Shown here one piece after another: positions 1 to 14,441 of a DNA stretch of 64,000 nt (its first letter is position 1; every line of letters starts with the position of its first letter). A program made the translations under genes and the position numbers. The stretch is taken from contig NC_060107.1 in NCBI RefSeq assembly GCF_021155765.1, positions 13,006,501 through 13,070,500 on the forward strand, read 5' to 3'. Below the pieces are notes generated by a model. It was not told where the DNA came from, ran no database searches, and saw only the letters and a program-made list of their open reading frames with translations. This DNA is from Diprion similis. Taxonomy: Eukaryota > Arthropoda > Insecta > Hymenoptera > Diprionidae.

Positions 1-460
1 GGTTTCTGTGATGAAGTTATGATCATGGGCGACCCGGTGCGTCAATTCATTAAGTATTGTTTGTACATTTTGGGCTTTTTCAAATTCCTTACGTGGAAAA
101 GAGGATGGCAATAATATAAAGGGAGCAAAACACACCTCGTCCTTATTCAAATGCTCTCTGCATCTCATGCAAGCTCCTGAAATATATAATAATATTAGTG
201 AAACACATGTAATGAAGATTGAAATGTTGAAGTATTCATGCAAAATACGAAGAAAGAATGTAATAAATTGACCGATAGTGTAATGAAAATAATTAAGTAT
301 AACTTGACATGTTTCACTGAAATCAGTAAAACCGGCTATATTACTTACCATGCATAAGCAACCAATCTTTGGCCTTATCGGTAACTTCATCTAGCTCTTT
401 GATAGATAGAGGAAGTTTCGCACAAGTTTCTAATGGTAATAGATTCATAGTATCATTCAT
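1..460 (-). CDS. GSS: Glutathione synthetase, N-terminal part (cut by window edge)
   Basis: Eukaryotic glutathione synthetase joins glycine to gamma-glutamylcysteine with ATP in the cytosol, the last step of glutathione synthesis. Two coding exons are visible. Exon 1 (460-349) starts at an ATG and encodes MNDTMNLLPLETCAKLP and onward, ending CAT G before a gtaagt donor. Exon 2 (176 to the edge) follows a tttcag acceptor in matching phase. It encodes a stretch containing CFAPFILLPSSFPR and ELTHRVAHDHNFI, which matches the conserved early region of animal GSS (FAP-LLPSPFPR, then a V-x-D-H-x-F motif). About 96 residues are seen; the ATP-grasp catalytic core lies outside the window. A second in-frame ATG lies at 448-446. 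The gene is divergent from the DUF4602-like gene, so the two may share the roughly 600-bp region between them. Family call is firm; completeness cannot be judged. Confidence 0.88.
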
Positions 461-1055
461 CCACACAAGTTACGGTGTGAAAAATATCAAATATTCAATA
501 GAAGTCTAGGACTTGATAAGCGGCCGTATGTATAACGTGAGTATTTGCACAGCAGATATCTAACACTTGTCAGCAAAGTTCATAATCACTATTGTTGAGG
601 TTATCTAACCGAAACCCAATTCCGGTAGATAACGATAGAGTAAAATTGTCGATTCCTTTGATGAAAATGAATCTTTTTGCAATTCGCAAGCAACACGAAT
701 TCTCCACAACTGTAATTACTTTTTTTTATTTTATCCCACTCGCAATTTCACTGACAACGTCAACGAAGAATTAGTATTTGATAAGGTATATTCGATTTAT
801 TCTACACTCTCCATCGGCCGGAATGTCGGATTCTCGAATTTTGACTATACACTTGTGTATGTCATTGGATCTGTTATCTGATTGGCCCCAAATAAGGATA
901 AAGTAGGGAATTTCTTTCAAAAAGCACAATGTGATTGGCAGGCATGGCGATTGTCACACCGTCACAACTTCCATACATCGTATTGTGTGACGCCAACTGC
1001 CAAGGCGTTGAAAACAGTATTCGACCGAGTGTCAACGATAATAATAAATGAGGCG
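461..1055. promoter_or_regulatory. Divergent intergenic region between GSS and the DUF4602-like gene
   Basis: About 600 bases separate the two start codons, which point away from each other. No coding exon with convincing splice sites is visible. An open frame at 592-774 (+) shows no family resemblance. A frame open from a TTG at 882 runs into the downstream gene, but the first in-frame ATG is at 1056. By position this should hold the promoters and 5' UTRs of both genes; no individual element was confirmed. Confidence 0.45.
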
Positions 1056-1598
1056 ATGGACGAGTTCATAGTGACGCGAAGTGCGACTTTGAAAAGGAAT
1101 GCCAACAAGGATTTTATTTCTGTGTCATACACGGCGCCAAAGAAGAATCGCAAGTCAAGTGAGGTTAAACCGAACACAGACAAACGTGCTAAGAATGATC
1201 TGAATGTAGTCGTTCCGACGAATAATGCGAAGGGGACCCGTCAAAGTGATGTCAAACGGCAACAAGACATACAGATGAAAAGGGCAAGGTTTGATGTAAT
1301 CAAATTTGGAATGTCTGGTTTCGATGGAGCAAAGGGAGAAGAGGCAAAAATAGCTCTGGCGGTGAAACTGGGTGCTAAGCCACCAAAAAAGAAGGGAAAG
1401 AACTATAAGGAACTGAAGCTAGAGAGGCAAAAATTAAAGGAACGAGCACAGAAAGAGGAGCACATGTCAGGACTTGGGAAGAATGTGGCTAAACAACGTT
1501 TCGTTAAGAAATCTAGAAGACGGGATGGTCTTTTGAACAGTTACGGAGTAGTTACAAAGACTCGAGCCACCATCACAAATAACAAAAGACATTTTTAA
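1056..1598 (+). CDS. DUF4602 / C1orf131-like small basic nucleolar protein
   Basis: A single-exon frame of 180 aa from the first in-frame ATG. The frame stays open upstream to a TTG at 882 after a TGA at 879-881, so a spliced upstream start is possible. The protein is lysine- and arginine-rich. Residues around 75-115 (KRARFDVIKFGMSGFDGAK, then KIALAVKLGAKPPKKKGKNYK) match the C1orf131/DUF4602 signature: FGxxG(F/Y) followed by MLGAKPPK..xNYK. Human C1orf131 is a component of the small-subunit processome in the nucleolus, so a role in 18S rRNA maturation is inferred by family. A basic coiled segment (LKLERQKLKERAQKEE) follows. A polyadenylation signal AATAAA lies at 1711-1716, before the convergent transporter gene. 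The start codon is the weakest part of this model. Confidence 0.72.
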   Translation: MDEFIVTRSATLKRNANKDFISVSYTAPKKNRKSSEVKPNTDKRAKNDLNVVVPTNNAKGTRQSDVKRQQDIQMKRARFDVIKFGMSGFDGAKGEEAKIALAVKLGAKPPKKKGKNYKELKLERQKLKERAQKEEHMSGLGKNVAKQRFVKKSRRRDGLLNSYGVVTKTRATITNNKRHF

Positions 1599-1710
1599 GA
1601 AATCGGTTCATGTTATTGTTGTCTTGTTTTTTTTATTGTTTCATTACATCGTTCATTGCTATTTCTAACAAATATAGTATCACGTGTATACTATTTCAAG
1701 TACAACGAGT

Positions 1711-1716
1711 AATAAA
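1711..1716 (+). terminator. Polyadenylation signal for the DUF4602-like gene
   Basis: AATAAA lies 113 bases past the stop codon of the plus-strand gene and before the convergent transporter gene. It is the first canonical hexamer downstream. No transcript end is shown by sequence alone. Confidence 0.5.
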
Positions 1717-1819
1717 ATAATATTTTAATCTGGTTATATATATATACGTACGGATCCTTTCAGCGAAACCATTGCAAAAGATTCTTTCCAAGATTCCACT
1801 ATTTATCTGTATAGCAGAA

Positions 1820-1850
1820 TCTATATGTGTGTGTGTGTGTGTGTATATAT
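1820..1850. repeat. GT/TG microsatellite
   Basis: A run of about nine GT dinucleotides flanked by TA steps, in the convergent 3' interval between the DUF4602-like gene and the transporter. Confidence 0.8.
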
Positions 1851-1857
1851 TTTATGA

Positions 1858-1908
1858 AACCAGTTTTCAGTTCCACAACGGAATGATTCGGTACCTAGAA
1901 AACTGGTT
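1858..1908 (-). other. Perfect 11-bp stem-loop just past the transporter stop codon
   Basis: AACCAGTTTTC (1858-1868) and its exact reverse complement GAAAACTGGTT (1898-1908) enclose a 29-base loop. The stem can be extended by 3 bp past a single bulge. It lies 15-65 bases downstream of the transporter stop, so it would be in its 3' UTR. Function is unknown. Confidence 0.55.
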
Positions 1909-1922
1909 CATTTAACTGCGTA

Positions 1923-4113
1923 TCAATCAAAGGCAGCTGCAGTTGGTGCTACCTCGAGCAACATTTGTAGAAAAGCATTTACACCTTCTGCAAAAATTGA
2001 ATTTTCGGTTACCATTATGTAGATGTGTACCGATAAAATCACGCAATTTCAAAATCATTGATTGCTCCAATTACTAATTGTAAGCTTACTAGATTATGTT
2101 ATATGTGAGAGATTCTTACCCATAAATTTCGGAACGTAACCATACTTGACAAATGGTAGGTAAAATAGCATTCCAGCGGCTATAAAAGTAGCGGCGTACA
2201 AATATTCAATTTGCGGTTTATCAATGATTGGGGCGACTATCAGGTACGCAGAGATACCGAGTACCAGTATTGGTATCGGCAAGGGGCATTTGTATGGACG
2301 TGGATGATCAGGCCTGGTTTTCCGCATGACCAGTAATGCTACCATTGACCCGCCGTAGAATATCCAGGCAGTAAAGGAGAAAAAGTCAATCAGGGAGTCT
2401 ATACTGCCAGACAAAACCATCGCACCTGTAAAGTTGCAAATAAGTCGTTTGAGATCCACTCGGAATATGTTTGAAACATATGCATTATGGTGGTTCGATC
2501 CAAAACGAAGTTGAAGTTAGGAACGTTAACGTAATGAAACAATAGGGAGAAAATCACTATTTTTCAGTTTTTGTAATGACTAAACGAGTTAAGTTTTCAT
2601 ACTTCGCTAAATTTGCGAAATGAGAACTCTACCCTAATATGTTTCGATAGAATAACGTTACTGACTTCAACCTCATGATCCAAAGTGTCTGACTTATGGC
2701 AAACGGTTTTTATGTATTGTCTTTATTCAAACGTACCTGCAACAAGAGAGTGAAAAATAAGACCTGGAGCCGGAGTAAAACGTCGGACATGAACATAGCT
2801 CAGGCAATCAAGTAGATGACCTTCTCTAGATGCGGCAAAGCAAAGTCGTCCTGCAGCAAATAAAGTCCCATTGGCTGACCCGAAAGTACTTACGGCGACA
2901 GATAACGGCATTAGCCACGCCATGACGCCCAAAATTCGATTACCAAACGTCTGTAACACCGTCAGGTATATTAGGACTTGTGCGAAATTAATTATCGCAT
3001 AACTTATTGCAGGAAGTTAGATAAAAGTCAACATACCACAGCAACGGCTTCGCTCTCAATCATTTCAGACGGTGACATGACTGCTAAGTAAGAGATGTTG
3101 ATGAGGGCGTAACAGAGTGTGACTAAAGGAATGCCGATCATGATCGATCGTGGCAAATTCCTCGAAGGGTCCTTAATCTCCTCCGTGACATAATTGAGAT
3201 TGTTCCAACCATCGTACGCCCAGAGTCCAGTATAGAATGCAGTCGCAAGCCTTCCAAAGTTGACTGTTGTTTCGGCAGTATCGAAAGCCCCTCTAAGGTG
3301 CTGAGTATTGCCCTGTATCAGCTTGTACGATCCGCCAGCGATGACTACAAGAATGGCGATCAGTTTAGCAGCCGTAAAGGCGTTTTGAACACCGGTGGCA
3401 AGATTAACGCTGTAGCAATTAACGAGGAGAATGACAACGATGGCCAAGAGAGCAACTAGCTTGACGACTTCCTCCGGGGGATTACACTCGGCGACAAAAG
3501 CCTCCACCGCGTACTGGGCGAATGATAAACAAATAATTGCCATCTGAGAGGGTTTTAGAACAAGGGTCGATACCCATGAGAAGAGGAAAGCCGGGGGCGC
3601 CCCGAAGGCGTCCATGAAGTACGCGTACTCCGCCCCCGAGCTGGTATTCATCGTCCCCAGCTCGGCGTAAGCTAAAGCCCCACAGAGACTTAGAATACCG
3701 CATGCTGTCCACACCAGGAAGCTCACGCCGATGCTACCGGTCCTCACCAGGAGACCCGACGGCGAAACGAAAATCCCCGAACCAATCATAGTGCCGACGA
3801 TTAGAGCCACCCCACTGACGAGTCCCACCCGTCTCTTGAGGTGAACAGCGTTGTTCTCCGCTGCGTCCGCCCCCTCCACCCCTCCGCCCCCTCCACCCCC
3901 GTCTTCGTCATCCCCCATACCACTCCCCGTGCCTTGTTGCTGTTGTTGCTGTTGTTGTTGGAGCTGCGGCCTCCCTTCCCACCCGTTGCCGATTCTTGAC
4001 CCCCCCATTTCTGCTCCTCCTTCCGGCCATGATCTTCCGTTTCCCTGTTGCTGCAACTGTTGCTGTGTTGTATTGCCCGTCTGCGGATCATGCCCTGCTG
4101 CAGCTGCAATCAT
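1923..4113 (-). CDS. SLC7-family (LAT, glycoprotein-associated type) amino-acid transporter
   Basis: Four coding exons join in phase: 4113-3037, 2950-2737, 2425-2120 and 1987-1923, giving 553 aa. All introns are GT-AG (86, 311 and 132 bases). The product is an APC-superfamily exchanger that normally pairs with a CD98hc-type heavy chain at the plasma membrane. The core begins near residue 92 with [27 protein letters not shown], the TM1 G-S/T-G-type substrate motif of LATs. It continues through about 12 membrane segments, including [15 protein letters not shown] and [11 protein letters not shown], and ends [16 protein letters not shown], like Drosophila minidiscs-type LATs. Odd feature: about 90 N-terminal residues are low complexity, with a poly-Q of nine and a poly-G of seven. 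They come from CAG/CAA and GGN runs and are probably cytosolic and lineage-specific. Which paralog (y+LAT, minidiscs or JhI-21 type) cannot be settled without a tree. Confidence 0.9.
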
Positions 4114-7100
4114 AGATATGACACCGCGTCAGATTAATGTGTGCTTAAGTAAATCGAAGCTGCCGATTTTTATACGGTGTTTATCGGTTTCTCGAATAAT
4201 TCGTTCCTCACTGATGATTCGGGGAAGCCATTCAGTTGTGCATGGTTGCCGATATCAAGTATTTGTCATACCTCGCTGGCTTCTTCATATGTATTACGGC
4301 TTCATCGTATTAGAAATGAATAATTGAGAAACGATCGACCGATTTTAACATCGTTATAACTTTCAGAAAATGCGCTAAAGCGAATTCCTCACTTCAATGT
4401 GAGGTGATGATGTAGTCACGATTGATTCTCTATCGATAAGCCAAAGCTCTGCATAGCTCTACCAATTGTTCCAATTGTATCCGATTTAATTTTAATCGGT
4501 TTCTATCTCCTGTCGTGAATTTCACAATTTGAAATGTAAGTGTGTCATATTAATTTAAATGTTCTATACTATATACCTCGCACGTGTGCTGCGTATTGAT
4601 CATATACTTATATTACCTCATGTGTGCCGTGTGCAATCGTATATGATCATTTTTATTCACTAAAATTACACTAATCGATATAACGTTGACACATTTAAAC
4701 GTAAAATTTTAGTAGGAAATATCATTTTCATATTTGGAATTTGGGTATCGCACTGTCAGGATTGCAAATTAATGAATACCGAAAGCACGGGGGAAAAATC
4801 CGATCGAAATGAGATTTGATTTGATTGGAATTTGAAGTAGTTGGTAGGATTCCAAACTGTACTGTATATGTGTTCTCAAACAAGATGCTCCACCTCTCAG
4901 AAGCTGTTGCAAAATCGAATAATCCCCAATGTTTCAAGTTTCAGCACAATACTCGTTAACCACTGAAATACGTATAGGACATACAATATTCACATGCGTA
5001 TTCATATCACCGTAATAAAAAAGTAGTAAATGTTATAGTACTCGAATATTGACGACGGCATGCAGTTAACACGTTGAACAGCTTGTTTCGCATCCCTTCG
5101 CAGTCTGAACTGATCACTGGACAACAATGAGACCGCGACGAACATGCATAAGAAGGTTGCCAGTTATATATATTATACATATTATTAAGTCGTTGAAGTG
5201 ACGAAAATAGCTTGTGGACCCTGGCCAGGTTATACCTCGTGACCAGGCTCTCTCATTTCCATCCCTTCTCATTTTCTCGAAACGCCGGCGGAATCGAAAC
5301 GTGAAACTCAAGGTCGAGTTCCACCCTAAGGTGACCTTTCGCTAACCGACCGATCGATTCCGTATAAGTCCGCGCGTCCATGCTGATTTGACCGAAGGGT
5401 TTCTCCAGACTGTTATCAGCACCAATTTCGACATCCATCGCAACTTTGTTAACGTTTTGTTCCCGCGTTAAAAAACCGCCGATTATTTACGACCTATGAA
5501 ATCTCGAATGTCACATGTTGGCGGGCGTGCCAAATTTTAACGATGCAACTATTCATCGTTACGACTTTCTCAAGATGAACCATCAAGATCACGATGAAAA
5601 ATACCTTTGACGTTTAACGGGTTCATATATTTTAACGTGTTAAAAGTTTCTCGTGTCAGACATATGGGATACAAATCAATATTTAAATACCGTCTCGACA
5701 TAGAAGTATGTAGTCATGATTGAACATCTGCTCCTCATGCACTTAAATCAATGGAACTTACTTTAAATGTTGCACTCTAAATTTCTTGACCCGATTTCAT
5801 TCAACAACTGCGTTATATAAAAATAACAATTTTGATACTCGGGCAAGTGTTATTATAGCTGCTCTTTTTTGTAAATACAATTTTTATCACCTAAAGCGGT
5901 TACTACCAACGCACGTCGTTGTCGTTATTAATTTGTTTCGAATGGATCCGATTGCGTAAATTTTATTCATTTCTCATTTGGTTCGAAACAGCAATACCGG
6001 GGTAAAAATTAATTGCGCGGAGAAATATGCTGCGCGAAAGAAATGCGGAATCGTCCGAAGCGTATTTTTGGATCGAGAAGTCACACATACCAAATTACGA
6101 GACTTTGTAAACTGGCATCTGTCCGAAAGCTCTTAATAGTGTCGCAAGTCACTACTGTTTTGTCTACGCGGGATCGTTTAAACGCACATCAAATTTTCTT
6201 TCCTGATTGAATCGATTGGTCTTTAAAGCATTACATCTCGATTACATCCACCGTTATACTGGTAAAAGGCAATTGTTAACGCTTTCCATGAGCTTCGAGC
6301 TATTAATGATAGAAAAGTCTTCGCTGGACGATTTACGTTCGAATTAACGCTATTATAAGTCTAATGGAGACTCATTCTATACTTTCACACTCGATGTCGT
6401 GCACCGGATATTTGGTCCTGAATCCCGATTACTTCTGGACTTATTTTTTGTCTAGACGATATGTAACTTATTGTATTACACGTAACTCCGTCATGCAATG
6501 TCCTCAAATGCCGCTGGGTCATATTACTCACTCGCGCAATTGGCAAGTGTGCTGTAGTACACGTGAACCTCCTCAAGAGCGGTGATACAGAGATTGTAAC
6601 AGCACACTGGATAAAATACGATATCGAGCTACGCCGATTATTTTAGTATACGTACAACATGTGAATAAGTCAAGTTTAATGCGGATCCGAAATAGCCTGT
6701 GATCAACTAATTGTCAATCATAAACGTTACCATCAACTACTGTCTTTATTAACTCATTTACAATTTCGTGCTCTTGCATTTTTTCTAGGGGATATCCCAT
6801 CGAAATAGTTGTATGTCGGTACCCTTATCCTTGACAGCGTGTGTTTATTGCCGGTAAAACAACCACCGTTGTGCATATTTAGGAAAAGGTACCACTTGAG
6901 TACTTTACATAACAAACGAGCCTAGCACTACGTTCATGTTGAAAGGATATAATAAGGAAACGATGGGCACGTGTTCGATTTGGGAACATGTAAAAGCTCA
7001 ACTGATGATAACCGCCACGGTGAAACCAGAACAGACAACAGTACATAGTGGTAGTTGCGTGGAAGGGATGAAATAGCTGGAGTTAATAAAAATTTGTAAA

Positions 7101-8561
7101 AAAATTTTTTTACCTCGTTTAAAGGGCGCGACATACATGACTCCAGAAGGGACGATGAGGAAGGGCGGATCGTGAAACCGCCTCTCATGACACTTCGACG
7201 GCTTTTCAAAACTACCACTTCCTTCGCTTGCCTGCCTGTCTTACTGCCGAAACTTTCCTTTGAGCTTTCCCCGTCTTCTCGGCACGACGAAATGCGCAGC
7301 TGACGTGGGGCGCGATTCTTTGATTCACAGCACAAGTGTGATAAGCGGTAGTACGAACGTGCCTGAAGCCCGTCGAGTACTGTCAGTGGCCCGAGCAAGT
7401 CCAAGCAAGTCTGACTTGATGGACTGGGGTGGACTGGGGCGTGCGACCCGCGGCACGCCGGCGCTCGACGTCGCTCGATAGAATTTCCGTCACCAGAGTC
7501 GATCCGCCGCCAACCCCGCTGCTCCCGCCTAGCCATTCAAGTCGTCGCGATATCCTCGTGTGATGTACACAATACTGTACTCGCCAAACCGGCCATTCGT
7601 CGATTAATGCAATCAATTAGCGGCCTGCTGCATATACGTTTATAAACGCGTGAAGCCAATCCTCTACTTACGAAACCTTGTTAAATTCTATTTGCGAATC
7701 GTATATAAATTAACAATTGTGAGCACTGCTATTTTACAGTACCTATTGACTGAAAGGTTTTTTTTTTTTTTTGGTCAATAGTTTATACGTCTCGTCTTTT
7801 ATCGGTACATCTATCGTGACGCAGTTTATTACTCCGATCATACTATAAATGTTATACGGATGTATGTTCGCCTTTCGTACGTTGTACATGATACGTACTT
7901 ACACTTCACGGACACAAAATAATTTATTCCATATACGAGAAATCGCTTATGCAGGTCTTCCGAAGGACGGGGAGTATCAAAGTTCAGTTGTCAATTATGA
8001 TTATTCAAGACAGTGTGCAATGACGTCCACTATAGTCAGTTTTGAGTTACTAATTTCCATATTGAAAGTTATTGAAAATTTTAACGATTTATACGTCAGG
8101 CATAAATTATACTCTATGAATTTGAAATTAACTGTTCCAAGCTGTACAGGTGCATTTGATTTTTCATTATTTTCTTACCAAGTTATACCTGCGAGAGTCA
8201 CACTTATTTAGTTACATTGATTTTAGGAACAGGAAGATCGCCATGTCGTCAGATAGAGTATCACTATATAAAATAAGTTTATAGCCCATCATAAACGCAA
8301 TACATGATACAAGGTTAATTTTATAAATTCAATTATAAACGATTCCACTGTAATAGTACATACAATAACATAAATTCAACTAGTCTGAAATAGACGTGAT
8401 TATTTTGAATACATACGAGCACATCAGCCACTTACAATTTGTATATAATTATCAGATGCCAAAGAGTGTACTGCAGGCACCCAAGCCGATCTCTTGAATA
8501 ACAATTCCTCCATTAACAACAGTTACTTAAAAAGTACCAAAGAGCACAGGAATGGTCCTTT
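4114..8561. other. Non-coding interval upstream of the transporter gene
   Basis: Both flanking genes are on the minus strand, so this is the 5' side of the transporter and the 3' side of cytochrome b5. Scattered short open frames (for example 5253-5438, 6364-6585, 6934-7536 and 7849-8211) show no recognisable family and overlap on both strands. The part at 7240-7620 is richer in CpG than its surroundings and could be the distal promoter or a 5' UTR exon of the transporter. A T15 run lies near 7758. I see no repeat family or RNA gene. Confidence 0.4.
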
Positions 8562-9471
8562 TTAGTACGGATTGATGAAGTAGCGATACACAAGAGTTGC
8601 TAACACTCCAAGCGCTACAGGAATTAGCCACGAACGCCAGGAACCACTGTAATTTCAAATTCAATCCATTGAGTACAAGTCTTTGTGCGTATCGATAGAA
8701 TTTTAAAAGATTGCTGTTTAAAGGTATCGAAATGAATCTGAGTTACCAGAAGTAACATCTACAATTTTGAATTTCCTTAAAATCATGAAATTTTTAGACA
8801 TGTACCTAGATTCATCATCTTCACTCTTTCCATTCGACCAATCTGTGGTCTTCTTTTCCTCTGATTTTGTTCTGTCCTCCTGAAAGTTAATGGAAAATTA
8901 TTGAGCCTGTTTAGTCTAACAGTGAGAAGCTCGGAGGAACACAATAATATGAGAAAAAATAAAATAGAATGGTCAGTGATGATAATTTGGGAAACACAAG
9001 CGATCTATCTAATTCAAGGGAATTGTTGCAGTGTACATACAAGTCGATTAACAAAAATCCTGACACTCACTTCGATAAGTTCTCCTATTTTGAATGGTTC
9101 CATCATTTGTCTAGCATCACTAGAATGCCCGACATCTTCAAAGGGTTCAGAACCATCAATTCCAGCTTGTTCTAAGAGCACCTCTTCGCCACCAGGGTGC
9201 TGAATTTTCCATAGAACATTATATGATTATTGTATTCATTCAATAATAGCAACAAGTAGTCTGCTGCATGCAGCGAACAGGTGACAGACAGTCACGATTG
9301 TTGATGCGGTATATTGAATGTAGTGTAAATTGGTACCTCGTTGAGAAAGGCGGTTACATCGTAAACTTTATTATGGATAATGATCCAAGTGTCTTCGCTG
9401 TGATTGTGCTTGGCAACTTCCGCCCTCGAGTAAAGCTTCATGGGAGTCGTCGTCGAACCTTCGGTCGCCAT
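8562..9471 (-). CDS. Cyt-b5: Cytochrome b5, microsomal tail-anchored
   Basis: Four exons join in phase: 9471-9337, 9199-9071, 8879-8806 and 8646-8562, for 140 aa. Introns use gtacca, gtgagt and gtacat donors and ttcag/acag acceptors. Cytochrome b5 is a small haem protein that passes electrons to desaturases, elongases and some P450s at the ER. Seen here: the core [24 protein letters not shown], then the haem-ligand motif HPGG (His46) at the start of exon 2, and the second ligand HSSD (His70). A charged linker follows. The C-terminal hydrophobic anchor is about residues 119-134 ([15 protein letters not shown]), ending RYFINPY. Length matches the family (130-145 aa). The ATG at 9471 is the first in frame; a GTG at 9483 is unlikely. 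The neighbouring CYP4 makes functional pairing conceivable but unproven. Confidence 0.95.
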
Positions 9472-10640
9472 TTTACTTAGCACGCAAGTTCGGATGACTT
9501 TCTTTCCTTTGAAATTGAATTGGAACTAAGTCGGAAACGGTTTTCGCCTCGTTGACGATTTACTTGATTAGTTGCTGAAACTTTACCCCAAATTACCAAT
9601 TAAAACACTTTTCAGAAGATCCTAATTTATGCACTGTCACTTGATCGACTTTCCGTCGCTTCATCGGCGTCCGCCAGCGACAATCAGTTTAACACCATAA
9701 TCATGATGTAGGTTTTGTCGTCCTGTACTCCCACCACGCCGACAGACACCGGCAGTAATGTCCAGTGATTGCACACCACGTTACTCACACTACGCCGACT
9801 GGACTACGCGCTGCCCTGCTGGCAGTAACTGCAGGGTCAGGGAGTCAGCTCAAAGCTGCTGTAGCGTTGCTGTAGCTCAAGTTGTAGAAAATGTGAGTGA
9901 TTCAGCTAGAACCGCTAGAACCTAGCGAGCGGATCTGCAGTCTTTACTCTACTACGCTCCGCCAGATGTCTCACAATTCAGAAATTGACCTTCTCTAGTT
10001 TTCTTTTTTAGATCTTCTCACATTCGATTTGGGCCACGGGCCTCAAGTTCCTTCGTTGGACCCACCGTGTGAAAATGACAGGCGTATAACTTGTCGTTCA
10101 TGAGGATCAAGCTGAAACATTTGCCGCGTGACGTCACTGTTGCATTTCCCTAGTTTTCCAGGCTTTCCATTGGTTAAGAACTGGGGAAAACAGTGCACTA
10201 TAGTCTTCCACATTCAAAGCATAGTTTATAAGTTATACAACAATAATGAATTCCGAAACTGTTAAATGAAATTCACAAAAAGTGTAGAATTGAGTTTTAA
10301 AATATTTACGGTAAATTAGTTTTAATTTTACATATAAGTATGTATGTGTATATATTTAACAAGAATTAGTCTAATAATAAAAAATACATAAAATGGGAAA
10401 GGACTGATCTTACAAAAAATAAGTTCTAGAGAGTAAATATTTTACAGGAAATATTACATGGTTTTGTTTTTACAGAAATATTGTTCTACAGAATCGAGTC
10501 TTACGGAATAAAATGGACGTCTCGACCGATTTGCAGAATTCAGTCCTACAGAAACGAATTCTGGCGGGAGAGGATCGTTTCTACAGAAAAAGTATTGAAA
10601 TAAAAGTTCAGAATTATTCGTCCGAAAACTGCATTTGAGT
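9472..10640. promoter_or_regulatory. 5' region of cytochrome b5 and 3' side of CYP4
   Basis: This interval follows the cytochrome b5 start codon on the minus strand. It holds a moderately GC-rich block at about 9660-9980 with repeated GCTGTAG words, and a perfect CRE palindrome at 10128-10137. By position it carries the cytochrome b5 promoter. From 10200 on it becomes AT-rich, with no coding signal. Confidence 0.4.
10128..10137. promoter_or_regulatory. CRE-like palindrome GTGACGTCAC
   Basis: A perfect 10-bp palindrome that contains the CREB/ATF consensus TGACGTCA. It lies about 660 bases upstream of the cytochrome b5 start codon. A match this short can arise by chance, so it is only a candidate site. 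Confidence 0.3.
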
Positions 10641-10651
10641 AATTTCTGGCA

Positions 10652-10843
10652 TTTTTTAAGGCGTCTGGCCGCCCTGGCCGCTCGGAAAAGGGGTTATTTT
10701 TGAAAAATTCATAAATTCGAAAGTATCAATAGAAATCTTTTTATTTTTTAACATAGTATTTTGTTTCATATTTTCGAGTCTATCAATTTTTCAAAAATAT
10801 ACCCCTTTTCCGAGCGGCCAGGGTGGCCAGAGGCCTCAAAAGG
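10652..10843. mobile_element. Fold-back (MITE-like) element with GC-rich termini
   Basis: The left arm (10652-10712) and right arm (about 10781-10843) are near-perfect reverse complements of about 60 bases. They share the words GGCCGCTCGGAAAAGGGG and TTTTTGAAAAATT, with weaker pairing further inward. The loop is AT-rich. The whole is about 190 bp with no coding capacity. The GC-rich ends stand out from the AT-rich flanks. Target-site duplications are not obvious. It resembles a non-autonomous DNA transposon; the superfamily is unknown. Confidence 0.7.
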
Positions 10844-10988
10844 TACAATAAGCTAGAATAAATTAGCCTTCACTTTTTGTCGAAACGAACTCTGTAAAAG
10901 CGAGTGCTCAAAACTATCTTTATGTCGTATGTAAATTGAAGTATAGTTAAAAACCAAGTCGAAATCAAAATCGTCCCATTGTTCTGTC

Positions 10989-13595
<2,607 letters not shown>

Positions 13596-14441
13596 TCTGA
13601 AATTTGACGGCGATTTTCAGGTTTGTCAGAGTTACACATGTAATACAATTAATTCATTCGGTTAGTATATACAGCAGGTCAAGGATGATATTTTGAAACT
13701 AAATTTATTCCATCAACTCTTGAGCTTATCAAAATTTCGCGCGTACAAATCTGGAACTAATGGCCCCGATCACCTTGGCTCAGAGTACGTATAAGAACTA
13801 GGTTTTGACGATATCGCGTTGACCCTGTGATGTTGGTTTCACCTTGGTGTCATACGTGCGCATAATTCTTAATAACTGCGTTTATGTTGTAACACAGATC
13901 TAATCCTAACTGCAACAAAGCGTATCACAAAAGTGTATTTTTTTTTTTTTTACCAATTGACTAGTTGATCTGATCGGAAGTCTGATCGGTTGCAGTAATC
14001 CATGCTTGCCAAAGAATTTTCAGCGTAAAAGTTTATCCCGAATTTCAATAAAACCTACAGTGAAATGATAATTCTATGTGTTTCAAAGTACAGACTTTTT
14101 GTAAATAATATGACCTGGAGATCATTTCAGTGATTCAGGGAAACCAGAAATAATTGTTTCAATTGATTAAGTTATATTAATTTGTGTAAGCTTAACAGTC
14201 TTATTCAAAAGACTAGTAACTAGTTCAAGAAGGTGAATGAGAAAAAAAAATATATGAATATGAGCACATGAATAAATATTGCATAGAAAAAATAAAAAAA
14301 CGAAACAGAGATAGTAAAATACAAAAACAACCGAAAATCCCGAATTAGATACTTGGTGAATATCAATGGAAACATGTGAAATGTGTAACGAAGCGCACTT
14401 GAAGCAAGTGATCGCAAAGTGGAATTGAAGTATAATTTATC
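13596..14441. other. AT-rich non-coding stretch upstream of CYP4
   Basis: No exon is recognised. Minus-strand frames at 14220-14417 and 14679-14870 are Phe/Tyr-rich products of AT-rich DNA, not proteins. A T15 tract lies near 13938-13952. By position the first few hundred bases hold the CYP4 promoter. Confidence 0.4.

Noticed and set aside
592-774. Open frame between GSS and the DUF4602-like gene
   Set aside because: Short, no domain, no splice context; probably promoter or UTR sequence.
882-1055. N-terminal extension of the DUF4602-like protein from a TTG
   Set aside because: There is no in-frame ATG before 1056 and the extra 58 residues show no family match; an upstream exon is possible but not visible.
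3851-4327. Plus-strand frame rich in Pro and Cys
   Set aside because: It is the antisense shadow of the transporter's poly-Q/poly-G exon.
6364-6585. Overlapping frames on both strands
   Set aside because: No domain or homology recognised; open on both strands, as expected by chance.
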